Below, piece after piece: positions 27,108 through 36,509 of a stretch of DNA of 42,041 bases. The stretch is taken from assembly GCA_024277115.1 (NCBI GenBank), contig JAJRVW010000036.1:1-42041 (forward strand), in the 5' to 3' direction. The notes beneath the pieces were generated by a model. It was not told the DNA's origin. It saw only the letters and a program-made list of their open reading frames with translations, and ran no database searches. Positions within the stretch are counted from its first letter, which is position 1, and the number at the start of each line of letters is the position of its first letter. Made by a program: the position numbers and the translations under genes. The DNA is from Calditrichota bacterium. GTDB taxonomy: Bacteria; Calditrichota; Calditrichia; Calditrichales; J004.

Positions 27108-29099
27108 TTATTGATCTTCCAGCAATTTAATATAATCAGCGAGGATATTGCCACTTTCTACAAGTAAGAAATCTTCATCAAATTTCTTCTTTTCTTCAAT
27201 TTTTATTTTATTTTTTTCTCTTTCAGCTATTCTTTGTTCTTCATTGAGGGAGTAACGTTTTTTACGTTTTTTGGCTTTCAGCTTTTCAATGTTTTCCACG
27301 AAATATTCAAAAGCTTCATTGGACGAGAAACGCTCTGCATGGTTTAAACGTAAAGAAGGTAAAAGTTTAGAAAGCTCTTCCCGATGGTTCGAAAAAACAA
27401 CCGGCGAAATTTGGTCCCACAATAATGCATTCTTCTGTGAGCTTTCCCCGATTTCGCTATGTTTATAGCGTGATGGCAAAACAATATCCGGCATAACGCC
27501 TAGGTGTTGCGTGCTCCCGCCATTGATCCTATAAAACTTTGCGATGGTCAATTTTACCTGGCCATATTTATGTGTTGTATCCGGAATAAAGCGGTTTAAA
27601 TCCCACATATTCTGGACGGTGCCTTTGCCGTACGTTTGGTTGCCAACAATAATACCCCTGCCATAATCCTGGATTGCCGCTGCAAATATTTCGGAAGCTG
27701 ATGCGCTAAAGGCATCCACCAATACGGCCATTGGCCCATCGTATTTTAATTTGGGGTCATTGTCTTGTTCTATTTTTATACGGCCACGGGAATCACGTAC
27801 TTGCACAACCGGGCCATTTTTTATAAACAGGCCGGTCAGGTCAATAGCTTCCGATAAAAAGCCGCCGCCGTTTTGCCGCAAGTCTATTATGATCCCGCTA
27901 ACATGTTGTTTTTCAAATTTAGACAGGATTTTTTCTACATCCCTTGTTGTACTTTTAAAATTAGGGTCACCTTTACGCTGGGCTTCATAATCGAGGTAAA
28001 AAGCGGGTATGGTCACCACGCCTAAAATAAAATCCTCTCCGTTTTGCAGAATATGCAGAGTATCGCCCGTTGCGGCGCTGTCTTCCAGCTTTACTTTGTC
28101 CCGGGTAATCATTATCACTTCAGCATCTGCGATTGTTTCATTCTCGTTATGCAAAATTTGTAAACGTACCTTAGAATTTTTTGGCCCGCGTATTAATTGC
28201 ACAACATCATCAATACGCCACCCGATTACATCAACAATCTCGCCCGTTTCATCCTGGCCAACACCGATAATAAAATCGTTGGCCATAATGAGCTTACTTT
28301 TATCGGCAGGGCCACCAGGAATAATTTCCACCACTTTGGTATATTCATCTTCAGCAGATAAACGGGCCCCAATTCCTTCTAATGATTGCTTCATACGGAT
28401 TCGAAAATCATCTGTGGCTTTAGGAGAAAAATAACTTGTGTGCGGATCGAAAATATGGGAGAGGGCGTTCAGGTAAATCTGGATCACATCCTCACTTTGG
28501 CTCTGGTTTAAACGGCGTTTTATGTTTGTATATCGTTTGTGTAAGGTCTCCCTGATTTTTTCATCTTCTTTACCAGAGATCTTTAGTCCCAAAAACTCAT
28601 TTTTAAGCCTTTTTCGCCAATAATTATTTAATTCTTCATCGGTATATGCCCAGTAAACACTATCCCTGTCAGGCTCAAAATATTCATTGAGTGTAAAATC
28701 AAATGGCTCTTTGATCCGTTTAAAAACATAATCAAGCCGTTCGTTCATCCTCGTTTGGAAACGGTTAAACATAAAATAGACCGGCGCAACATTTCCTGTT
28801 ACAATAAACTGATCAAAATTATATCGAAATACTTCAAACTCCTCAATATCGCTGGCCAGGAAATAGCTTTTATTATAATCGAGAAAATCTAAATAATTAT
28901 TAAATAACTGGTTTGATAAGGAATCATTTATGGTGACATCTTTATAATGTACCTGGGTCAGGATTTGTGTTACTTTTTGTACAACACGTTGATGTTGTGG
29001 TTCGGGTTTAAGCTTCTGAATAGTAAGTGTATCATCATCTTTAGCAATTAAGAAGAATGGGAGCAGGAGAAATAATAATGTGTTTATTAAATTAACCAT
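27108..29099 (-). CDS. prc: Carboxy-terminal processing protease (S41, Tsp/Prc type)
   Basis: A periplasmic serine protease of about 663 residues, matching the large Tsp/Prc subgroup rather than short CtpA forms. A signal peptide (MVNLINTLLFLLLPFFLIA) is followed by an N-terminal helical domain (about 30-220), a PDZ domain around 225-310 (GIGARLSAEDEYTKVVEI.PGGPA), the S41 core with the nucleophile in VDAFSASASEIFAAA near residue 466 and the general-base lysine in QTYGKGTVQ near 489, and a C-terminal charged helical domain (DUF3340-like). Family members degrade or trim envelope proteins, including lytic enzymes and tagged proteins. The frame is open upstream to a TTG at 29156, but ATG 29099 has AGGA at 29106-29109 and starts the signal peptide, so it is preferred. 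Confidence 0.92.
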   Translation of the reverse strand: MVNLINTLLFLLLPFFLIAKDDDTLTIQKLKPEPQHQRVVQKVTQILTQVHYKDVTINDSLSNQLFNNYLDFLDYNKSYFLASDIEEFEVFRYNFDQFIVTGNVAPVYFMFNRFQTRMNERLDYVFKRIKEPFDFTLNEYFEPDRDSVYWAYTDEELNNYWRKRLKNEFLGLKISGKEDEKIRETLHKRYTNIKRRLNQSQSEDVIQIYLNALSHIFDPHTSYFSPKATDDFRIRMKQSLEGIGARLSAEDEYTKVVEIIPGGPADKSKLIMANDFIIGVGQDETGEIVDVIGWRIDDVVQLIRGPKNSKVRLQILHNENETIADAEVIMITRDKVKLEDSAATGDTLHILQNGEDFILGVVTIPAFYLDYEAQRKGDPNFKSTTRDVEKILSKFEKQHVSGIIIDLRQNGGGFLSEAIDLTGLFIKNGPVVQVRDSRGRIKIEQDNDPKLKYDGPMAVLVDAFSASASEIFAAAIQDYGRGIIVGNQTYGKGTVQNMWDLNRFIPDTTHKYGQVKLTIAKFYRINGGSTQHLGVMPDIVLPSRYKHSEIGESSQKNALLWDQISPVVFSNHREELSKLLPSLRLNHAERFSSNEAFEYFVENIEKLKAKKRKKRYSLNEEQRIAEREKNKIKIEEKKKFDEDFLLVESGNILADYIKLLEDQ

Positions 29100-29680
29100 G
29101 TGGGTTCCTGTTTTGTTTTTTGGCCTAATTATATGAGTGGCCGGGTTAAGTTTCAAATTTGTGTTAAAAATTTATAAAGTGTACCTTTTCTATTTATCAT
29201 TTGTTCATAAATTTTTTGGAATATTTTAGGTAAGCAGCCCTGGCTTATTATTTGGGGATTTGAACATAGAGCCTTTGTGGCAGGCTTTAAAGACAGGTTG
29301 GTAAAAACCATAAATATTTATAAAATTATTTCGACCGATTTTCTCAATTTTTTAGTTCTTACATTTATTGAATACATAAAACTCTCTATTGGATGCCTTC
29401 CTACATATTATGCCTGAGGCTAAGAAAAGAGGATGTCATTTATATCAGCGCTTTTTTTTAACCGAAAATGTGCCAGTGGGCCCTGCAAAGAGTGTATGGA
29501 AATGTAAGAAAAATGGTACTATGTATCAGTAAATACAAAAAAATAATTTCGGGGTCATTTTGAATTGTACATTAATTACCAGATTTTAATTAAGGATTCT
29601 GTAATTATTTGCATTCATTAGCGTGTAACTTTTTAATTATACTGGCGTAAATTAGGCTGTCATATATCAAGGGAGGCTTC
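29100..29680. other. Long divergent intergenic region
   Basis: About 580 bp between divergent genes, AT-rich, with no supported ORF or strong hairpin on either strand. It must contain both promoters. GGGAGG at 29671-29676 is the ribosome site of the gene at 29681. Confidence 0.45.
29106..29109 (-). promoter_or_regulatory. Ribosome site supporting the Prc start
   Basis: AGGA on the minus strand, six bases before ATG 29099. It selects this start over the upstream TTG at 29156, which would place 19 polar residues ahead of the signal peptide. Confidence 0.55.
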
Positions 29681-31270
29681 ATGCTGTTTAAAAACATACA
29701 AATTATTCTTCTCACTCTGTTTGTTAGTACACTCCTGTTTGGCCAGGATTATCAAACCAGTAAGCTTGAACAAAAAGCAAAGCAAAAATATTTTAAAGAC
29801 AAGTCCAAAAAAGAATATCGTTATCATGGTGATACAAAAATTGAAGCGGATGAAACAATCGATGGCAATATTATCGTTGTTAAAGGCGACCTTACAATCC
29901 GTGGCGATGTACAGGGTGACGTGCTTGTTTTGTATGGTGACATCAAGATTAAAGAAAATGCGATGGTTGATGGCAATGCAACGGCTGTTAATGGCAGGAT
30001 CCATCAGGCAAAAAATGCGCGGGTACGTGGGAACCAGATTGAGACAAAGGCAAAAAACTTATTTGCGCGTGATGAGTGGGAAGACGCTTATGAGGATGAC
30101 AATGACTATGCGCGTGAGTATGAAGATGACGATTGGGACTGGAGTTGGTCGAAACGGTTTTATGGTAATTATAGCACCTTGCCCGTCCGGGATATAAACG
30201 ATTCTTTTATTTTAAGATATAACCGTGTGCAGGGTCTTTTTATCGGGCCCAGGATTCCAAAATTTATAGGTGGGAAATATAATTACTTCACACTTTCCGG
30301 CTTTGGTGGTTATGGATTTAAAGAGAAAAAATGGCGTTACTCGCTTGGGCTCGATCGCTGGCTTTTTGATAAGCGCACTTATCGTTTTGAGCTCGGCGCA
30401 AAAATTTATGACCTGACAGATTCCCGTGATGACTGGCTGATATCCATGAGAGAAAACAGCTATGCCGCATTTTTCCTAAAAGACGATTATCATGATTTTT
30501 ATCGCCGTACAGGTTATGAAATACATGCAAGCCAAAATTTTACAATATTTTTAAAAGGTACTTTGGCCTATCGAAACGATGAGTACGAATCCGTTTCGCG
30601 CAATGCCAGTTGGGCCCTGTTTAAGGCAGATTCAAAATTCCGGGAAAATCCCGCCATTAATGCTGGTAATATGCGTAGCATTTACGGGGAAATTTACCTC
30701 GATACGCGTGATAATATAGAAATGCCACGGCAAGGATGGTTTGGTTTACTGACCGTTGAAACTTCAAACACAGGCCTTAAGAGTGATTTTTCGTTTAACC
30801 AGTATGCTTTTGAACTAAGGCGGTATCAATCTTTTGGTTACAAAGAACGACTGGATATGCGCTTAAAAATAGGATCGGCCGAGGGTAACCTACCGCTTCA
30901 AAAACAATTTCAGATGGGCGGTTTAAGCACCTTGCGCGCCTATAAAAACAAATCGCTTATTGGTGACAGGATGTTTTTGGCCAACTTTGAATATAATCTG
31001 AATCCAAGGATTTTCTCTACAGATTTTTTATTTATTGACAAGTTAAACTATATTCTGTTTTATGATATTGGCGATGCCTGGGCAACCAATCAGAATAAAA
31101 ATGAGAAATGGTATGAAGGTTTTGATACAATGCAACTGAATAAACTTAAATCGGATATTGGTTTGGCAATAACCTTAGATAAGGGTAAATACCGTTTTAG
31201 CTTTGCCAAGCGTCTGGATACAGGAAAAGCCCCAATCACGTTCTCTTTCAGGATGGTTAAACCTTTTTAA
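29681..31270 (+). CDS. Bactofilin-like domain fused to an Omp85-type outer-membrane barrel
   Basis: A 529-residue exported protein with a signal peptide ending LLFGQ. Residues about 48-120 show the short beta-rung pattern of polymer-forming bactofilin-like domains: DGNIIVVKGDLTIRGDVQGD, VLVLYGDIKIKENAMVDGN, ATAVNGRIH. A strongly acidic linker follows (DEWEDAYEDDNDYAREYEDDD, about 128-150). Residues about 160-529 look like a BamA/TamA-type barrel, with the hallmark QFQMGGLSTLRAYKNKS, YLDTRDN..MPRQGW, and a C-terminal Phe in RMVKPF. No POTRA repeats are seen. It could be an Omp85 relative that assembles or anchors the following gene products, which is inference. First of three closely spaced same-strand genes; ribosome site GGGAGG. 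Confidence 0.78.
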   Translation: MLFKNIQIILLTLFVSTLLFGQDYQTSKLEQKAKQKYFKDKSKKEYRYHGDTKIEADETIDGNIIVVKGDLTIRGDVQGDVLVLYGDIKIKENAMVDGNATAVNGRIHQAKNARVRGNQIETKAKNLFARDEWEDAYEDDNDYAREYEDDDWDWSWSKRFYGNYSTLPVRDINDSFILRYNRVQGLFIGPRIPKFIGGKYNYFTLSGFGGYGFKEKKWRYSLGLDRWLFDKRTYRFELGAKIYDLTDSRDDWLISMRENSYAAFFLKDDYHDFYRRTGYEIHASQNFTIFLKGTLAYRNDEYESVSRNASWALFKADSKFRENPAINAGNMRSIYGEIYLDTRDNIEMPRQGWFGLLTVETSNTGLKSDFSFNQYAFELRRYQSFGYKERLDMRLKIGSAEGNLPLQKQFQMGGLSTLRAYKNKSLIGDRMFLANFEYNLNPRIFSTDFLFIDKLNYILFYDIGDAWATNQNKNEKWYEGFDTMQLNKLKSDIGLAITLDKGKYRFSFAKRLDTGKAPITFSFRMVKPF

Positions 31271-31280
31271 TGGAATAAAT

Positions 31281-33014
31281 ATGATTAAAATACTGAAAAT
31301 ATTTATAGCAGGCATCTCGCTTCCTGTTTTATTGTTAGGCCAAAATGAGTCTGTGAAACTATCCCGGTTGGGGGTAGACCAGATCGAAGTTGTTGGCTTT
31401 ACTTTAGAACACACGGGTACCGTTCATGTAAAAGGGGTGTGTGCCGGTGGCGACAGGGAACTTAAATCGGTTTATAAAAAAGATTATCAAATAGACCCGT
31501 TTAACATGTATGCCTACGCATGGATATTAGATGCCCATTCCCGGAAAATGCTTTGGCGAACAACCATAAAAAATTCCAGAGGCGATTGGTGGGACAAAGA
31601 TTATCGTGAGTTTGATGAAGATGTTACATTACCTGAAGGCGAATACGAACTTTATTATGCGGCCATGCGCCCGGGTAGCCAAACGGGGTCGTACTCACTG
31701 GGCCGGTTGCTTGATAAATGGTTGGGCGATGATTGGGAAGACCATTCCCGAAAATTAAAAATTGAAATCTATCCGGTTGATGCAAAAGTTTCCCGGAGCG
31801 GTATCGAAAAATATCAGCGGGCATTAAAAGAGAGCGCGTTAATAAGTTTAAGCGGGGCGGGAAACAGAAGCTATCTGAGCCGTGGTTTTTCGATAGATAA
31901 AACCTTGAATGTTGAAATTTACGCTTTGGGCGAAGGGCATGATGGTAAAATGTTTGATTATGCCTGGCTTGTAGATGCAAATACCGGCAGCAAAGTCTGG
32001 CAGATGAAACATTCACGTTCACAGCATGCCGGCGGTGCCATTAAAAACCGCTCAGTCCATAAAGATTTAACCCTTAGCCCAGGCGATTATATCCTTTATT
32101 ATAAGAGCGATGATAACCACTCCAGCGAAGAATGGAACGCGAATCCACCTTATGATCCGGAATTTTGGGGTGTAACAATTTTTGTAAAAGATAAAAACTT
32201 TGACCGCTCTTCGGTTAAAGAATTTTATGAGAAAAAGAAAAAACCCATCGTATCCATTAACCGAATGGGCGATAATGAATTTGAAGAAGTGGGCCTGCAT
32301 GTAGATAAAGCCGCCAATTTTAGGATTTATGCGCTCGGGGAAGGCCGTAATGGTAAAATGTATGATTATGGCTGGATCACAAACGCATCCACAGGTGAGC
32401 GCGTTTGGGAGATGAAATATTATAAAACCGATAATGCGGGCGGCTCAGATAAAAACCGTCAGATCGATGAAGTTATTTCGCTCGACCAGGGTGATTATAT
32501 AATTTATTATAAAACGGATGATTCACATTCTTATGAAGACTGGAATTCAACCCGGCCGCATGAACCGGAAATGTGGGGCATAACTATTTATCCGATCGGT
32601 AAAGAAGTTACGGCCTATAAAGCCAATATTAAAAACTTTAAATCGGAAAACGCTATCGCCGAGCTTACGCGTGTTGGGGACGATGAACATCTTAGAAAAC
32701 AGTTTATCTTAAACCGGGAAACACGAATCCGCATACGTGCCATTGGCGAAGGTGACTGGGATGAGATGTACGATTATGGCTGGATTGTAAATGAAGACAC
32801 AGGCCGGAAAGTGTGGCGTATGCGTTATAGAAATACCGATCATGCCGGCGGTGCAAAAAAGAACCGGGAAGTGGATACAATTATTACTTTGGCGCCAGGG
32901 ACTTACACGGTTCATTTCATCTCCGACGATAGCCATTCTTACGCGAATTGGAACGCCAGCGCCCCTTATTTGGAAGATAGATGGGGCATTACACTTTATA
33001 ATGTTGATCAATAA
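31281..33014 (+). CDS. Exported protein of four unrecognised ~115-residue repeats
   Basis: A 577-residue protein with a signal peptide (MIKILKIFIAGISLPVLLLGQ). The ATG at 31281 is chosen over the upstream frame extension to 31203, which overlaps the barrel gene. Four repeats are visible at about residues 27-165, 188-303, 325-444 and 459-577. Repeats 2-4 share IYALGEG..GKMYDYGWI, NA.TG..VW.MKY, AGG..KNR, GDYI.YY..DDSHSY..WN and WGITIY; the first is diverged and longer. I do not recognise the family. Invariant Trp, Asp, His and Asn residues suggest a repeated beta-sandwich, perhaps binding metal or sugar, which is only a guess. It lies 10 bp after the bactofilin-barrel gene and 12 bp before the DUF4097 gene, so the three are probably one operon. 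Confidence 0.75.
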   Translation: MIKILKIFIAGISLPVLLLGQNESVKLSRLGVDQIEVVGFTLEHTGTVHVKGVCAGGDRELKSVYKKDYQIDPFNMYAYAWILDAHSRKMLWRTTIKNSRGDWWDKDYREFDEDVTLPEGEYELYYAAMRPGSQTGSYSLGRLLDKWLGDDWEDHSRKLKIEIYPVDAKVSRSGIEKYQRALKESALISLSGAGNRSYLSRGFSIDKTLNVEIYALGEGHDGKMFDYAWLVDANTGSKVWQMKHSRSQHAGGAIKNRSVHKDLTLSPGDYILYYKSDDNHSSEEWNANPPYDPEFWGVTIFVKDKNFDRSSVKEFYEKKKKPIVSINRMGDNEFEEVGLHVDKAANFRIYALGEGRNGKMYDYGWITNASTGERVWEMKYYKTDNAGGSDKNRQIDEVISLDQGDYIIYYKTDDSHSYEDWNSTRPHEPEMWGITIYPIGKEVTAYKANIKNFKSENAIAELTRVGDDEHLRKQFILNRETRIRIRAIGEGDWDEMYDYGWIVNEDTGRKVWRMRYRNTDHAGGAKKNREVDTIITLAPGTYTVHFISDDSHSYANWNASAPYLEDRWGITLYNVDQ

Positions 33015-33026
33015 AAGGGGGTATGG

Positions 33027-33836
33027 ATGAAGGTTTTTTACAAAATATTTATATTAGCTTTTTCGACTGTTTTATTAACATCGCCATTGACTGCGCGGGA
33101 GCTGGAAGAAACATTTAAAAAAGTAATACCCGTTGAGACGGCCAAGCGGCTCACTTTAGATAATCGCAACGGCAGCATCGAAGTTCGCAGCTGGGACCGT
33201 GATGAAATTGAAGTAATTGCCTATAAAAAAGTGAGGGCAGATAACCGGGATACAGCCGAAAGGTTAATGGAAGAACTGAAAATTACGGTTATCGATCATA
33301 GTGATGAGATTGAGGTTATAACCGATTATCCTGATCGTGGAAGTAGCTATAACGGAGGTTTTTTAAGTTGGCTGATGGGTGGTTTTGGAAACAGAAGCTA
33401 TTCGGTCTCTTATGTAATCCGCGTCCCACAGAAGTTTGACCTGGATATTTCATCTACAAATGGTCGTTTGGAAGTTTTGGATTGCAATGGCCGGTTGCGC
33501 CTGGAAACGACCAATGGAAAAATTATTGCCGATGATGTCTCCGGCTCGGTTCGTTGTAAAACAACAAACGGCTCCATTAAAGTTACCATGATGGATATAG
33601 AAGAAGATGACGAAATGAGCTTCACTTCTACAAATGGCTCCATTAAACTTTATCTGCCAAACCAAATCAATGCGGAAATCCGAGCACGTACAACCAACGG
33701 GAGCATCAGTTGTGATTTGCCAATTACCGAAGAATACAGCCGGTCCCGAAAAAGACTGGAAGCGACCATTAACGATGGTGGCATGATGATTTATCTTAAA
33801 ACCACCAATGGCAGCATCCGAATAAGGGAAAGTTGA
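33027..33836 (+). CDS. DUF4097 family beta-strand repeat protein
   Basis: A 269-residue exported protein with a signal peptide ending LTARE. After the N-terminal segment LTLDNRNGSIEVRSWDRDEIEVIAYKK, typical of DUF4097 (putative adhesin-like, single-stranded beta-helix), it has rungs punctuated by STNG or TTNG turns: SSTNGRLEV, ETTNGKII, KTTNGSIKV, TSTNGSIKLYLP, ARTTNGSISCDLP and KTTNGSIRI. Function is not established for the family; many members are exported. AAGGGGG just upstream is a good ribosome site. It ends the putative three-gene operon starting at 29681 and is followed by a strong terminator. Confidence 0.88.
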   Translation: MKVFYKIFILAFSTVLLTSPLTARELEETFKKVIPVETAKRLTLDNRNGSIEVRSWDRDEIEVIAYKKVRADNRDTAERLMEELKITVIDHSDEIEVITDYPDRGSSYNGGFLSWLMGGFGNRSYSVSYVIRVPQKFDLDISSTNGRLEVLDCNGRLRLETTNGKIIADDVSGSVRCKTTNGSIKVTMMDIEEDDEMSFTSTNGSIKLYLPNQINAEIRARTTNGSISCDLPITEEYSRSRKRLEATINDGGMMIYLKTTNGSIRIRES

Positions 33837-33882
33837 TTCACGCACTCTTGTTTAAATACCATAAAATTTTTCTCTATCCAAC

Positions 33883-33919
33883 AACCTCCCGAAATTGATT
33901 TCCGGGAGGTTTTTTTTTA
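33883..33919 (+). terminator. Rho-independent terminator of the three-gene operon
   Basis: AACCTCCCG at 33883-33891 pairs with CGGGAGGTT at 33903-33911, followed by a run of T residues to 33918. It lies about 45 bp after the DUF4097 stop codon. Confidence 0.88.
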
Positions 33920-33986
33920 TTCCCAATCTTGCTATCTTATTCTTAAAAAGAGTATCAACCTACCCTCAGCTAATTAGGAAACAATA

Positions 33987-36509
33987 ATGGAAAACAATTC
34001 TTCAAAAGATAATCTTAAACTTGAAAATTGGGTACAGGAAATTGCAGCGGGTTCCGGCTCCAAAACCGTTGAGGAACTTGATGATATTGGGCAGAGGTTA
34101 AATTTATTTATTGCCAAGGCCGCGCAGGAAAATGTAGCTCTCTTTTTAAAAAAATGGAACATAATCGGTGGCCATGCACAAAGCAGCGATATGTTACGCC
34201 CCCTTAGCCAACGGCTGGAGCCCGAGATTTTTTATGCGTTTGCCGTTTATCTTTTGGAAAGCAATTCTACGCTCGAAATAGTTAATCCCGCTATTCACTA
34301 TTATCTCAATTTTTTCCGGCAGTCGGTTTTTCTGACAAAAATATATGATCAAAAAAAATGGGAAAGCCTGGTCCATAAGCTCATTTTAAAGAGTAATTTT
34401 CATACCGGCCAACTTTTTAATCAGCGCTTGGATGAATACGCCCGTAAAACCCTTTTTAGTGTGGTTAACGTAAACAGCATTAAAAATTATAACTGGCAAA
34501 CCGTCGATGAAAAAATTGACCGCCTAAAGCGTGGGATTGCAGCGCTTGCGTTTTCCTCCAGGGGAGAACACGCCAAAGTTGCTTTTTTGATGGAAAACAG
34601 TTTGCGGATGGCCATGTTGGATTTGGCCTGCCTGACAGGTGGAATCATAAATGTTATGATTGCCGCAAATAGTGTTCCGCAGCATATCGAGTTTATTTTA
34701 AACCAATCAAAAGCAGGGATTTTACTTGTTTCTAACGATAAACAACTCGCAAAAATAAAATCAATTAAAAACAAATTACCACACCTTAAGATAGTAGTAC
34801 TTTTGACTGGAAGCAGTATCGAAGACTGGGTGATTACCCTGGACGAAATGACTGACCTGGGCCAGAAATTTGAGACACATAAATTGCAAGCGCTCCGTGA
34901 TTCTATGTCGGTAGAATCTCTGGCCACCATCATGTATACAAGTGGTACGACTGGTGACCCTAAAGGGATTTTGTTCTCGCAGATGAACCTGGTTTACAAA
35001 CGTTTTTGCCGGGCGATGGCCTTGCCCGAAATTGGCGATACGGACCGCTATTTGTCTTTTCTCCCGCTCTTCCACACTTTTGGCCGTTTTCTGGAAATGA
35101 TGGGCGCGGTTTTTTGGGGAGCAGAATATGCCTTTATGGAAAACCCGGCCATGGAGACAATGCTGGATAATATGAAACGTGTGCAACCATCTATTTTTAT
35201 AAGTATCCCCAAAAAATGGTACGAGCTTTATAATTTTGTTTGTGCGCGGGTAGATATTGAGTTTGACGAGCCTGCAAAAATCTTGCATGCCGTAAAAGAA
35301 GCCAGTGGCGGAAACCTGAAATGGGGGCTTTCGGCGGCAGGGTTTTTAGAACCGGGTGTATTTAAATTTTTTCAGGCAAACGGCATCCACCTTATGAGCG
35401 GTTTTGGGATGACCGAAGCCACAGGTGGGATAACTATGACCCCGCCCAACCAATATAAAGAAAATTCTTTGGGCAAACCGTTGCCGGGTATTGAGGTTAA
35501 GCTGGCCGATGATGGCGAAATGCTGATCCGAGGCCCTTATGTGATGATGGATTATTATGAGGGTGATGATGCGGTTAAAGCCGATTTAGAACGCTGGTTG
35601 CCAACAGGCGATATAATGACCCTGGACGAAGACGGTTTCTATACAATTATCGATCGTAAAAAAGAGATTTATAAAAATATAAAAGGTGAGACCATTGCCC
35701 CGCAAAAAATTGAGAATTTCTTCCGTGATTTTGAATTTGTAAAACAGGTTTTCCTGGTAGGCGATCATCAACAATTTAACACGGTGTTGATTTATCCGGA
35801 TGAAGGGAACACCGCTTATGGCAAATTAAGCGACGAGGAAAAACAAAACTATTTTTCGACGGTTGTGGTGACTGTAAATAAATTCCTGGCTTCCTTTGAG
35901 CGTATTGTGGATTTCCGTTTAATTGATCGACCCTTTAGTGAAAACGAAGGTGAGTTAACGCCAAAAGGCACCTACAAACGCAGGGTGATAGAGACACATT
36001 TCAAGTCTGTTTTTGAACCGATGTACAGTAAAAATTATATCAGCCTGGCCTGGAATAACCAGGAAATACGCATCCCAAATTGGTTTTTACGCGAAAAGGG
36101 TTGCCTGACGCACGATATTCTGATCGAGGATAATAAACTGGCTATCCCTAAATATAACCTATCCCTCAGCTTGCAAGGGGACGCAGATGATTCTTCGAAA
36201 ATAACAATCGGAAATTTTGTCTTTGACAATGCCATAGCATTTATTGATTTTCAAATCGTCCTGAACAACCCGCTTTACTGGCTGGGTAATTACGACATCG
36301 TAAGTTTTACCGGCAACTCGATTTATCAGTGGTACAGGTTGGACACTACTGATACGCGCATGGAGTTTAATTCCATTATAAGCCACCGTGAAGTTGAAGA
36401 GGATATCCTTGAAAAATTTACTTCTATTGCCGAAGGCGGTGAGTATTCCCTGCAAGGGCTGCATTATGCCGTCTTGCTATTTCAGAGTGGTGAAATGGAG
36501 CTTCAGTAA
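33987..36509 (+). CDS. AMP-binding acyl-CoA synthetase-like protein, part 1 of a split giant
   Basis: An 840-residue protein ending at an in-frame TAA (36507-36509). Residues about 1-160 are a helical domain I do not recognise. Residues about 170-640 are an ANL-family adenylation domain of the long-chain acyl-CoA synthetase kind: the ATP loop YTSGTTGDPKG near 316, FLPLFHTFGR, SGFGMTEATGG near 471, TGDI near 539, and DRKKEIYKNIKGETIAPQKIE, all conserved. These enzymes activate fatty acids as acyl-adenylates and usually form acyl-CoA. Residues about 680-840 are unassigned. The same frame continues after the TAA with coding-quality sequence to 38765, so the native product was or is probably a single protein of about 1590 residues. 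It has its own upstream region after the terminator at 33883. Confidence 0.88.
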   Translation: MENNSSKDNLKLENWVQEIAAGSGSKTVEELDDIGQRLNLFIAKAAQENVALFLKKWNIIGGHAQSSDMLRPLSQRLEPEIFYAFAVYLLESNSTLEIVNPAIHYYLNFFRQSVFLTKIYDQKKWESLVHKLILKSNFHTGQLFNQRLDEYARKTLFSVVNVNSIKNYNWQTVDEKIDRLKRGIAALAFSSRGEHAKVAFLMENSLRMAMLDLACLTGGIINVMIAANSVPQHIEFILNQSKAGILLVSNDKQLAKIKSIKNKLPHLKIVVLLTGSSIEDWVITLDEMTDLGQKFETHKLQALRDSMSVESLATIMYTSGTTGDPKGILFSQMNLVYKRFCRAMALPEIGDTDRYLSFLPLFHTFGRFLEMMGAVFWGAEYAFMENPAMETMLDNMKRVQPSIFISIPKKWYELYNFVCARVDIEFDEPAKILHAVKEASGGNLKWGLSAAGFLEPGVFKFFQANGIHLMSGFGMTEATGGITMTPPNQYKENSLGKPLPGIEVKLADDGEMLIRGPYVMMDYYEGDDAVKADLERWLPTGDIMTLDEDGFYTIIDRKKEIYKNIKGETIAPQKIENFFRDFEFVKQVFLVGDHQQFNTVLIYPDEGNTAYGKLSDEEKQNYFSTVVVTVNKFLASFERIVDFRLIDRPFSENEGELTPKGTYKRRVIETHFKSVFEPMYSKNYISLAWNNQEIRIPNWFLREKGCLTHDILIEDNKLAIPKYNLSLSLQGDADDSSKITIGNFVFDNAIAFIDFQIVLNNPLYWLGNYDIVSFTGNSIYQWYRLDTTDTRMEFNSIISHREVEEDILEKFTSIAEGGEYSLQGLHYAVLLFQSGEMELQ

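Noticed and set aside
29681-30200. Minus and alternate plus-frame ORFs at 29660-30004 and 29721-30197
   Set aside because: They are shadows of the bactofilin-barrel gene, whose frame shows a signal peptide, rung repeats and a ribosome site.
36507-36509. Genome-wide reassignment of TAA to glutamine
   Set aside because: Many genes in the window end properly at TAA where homologous proteins are expected to end (for example DUF350 at 4836 and comEC), so TAA acts as a normal stop.
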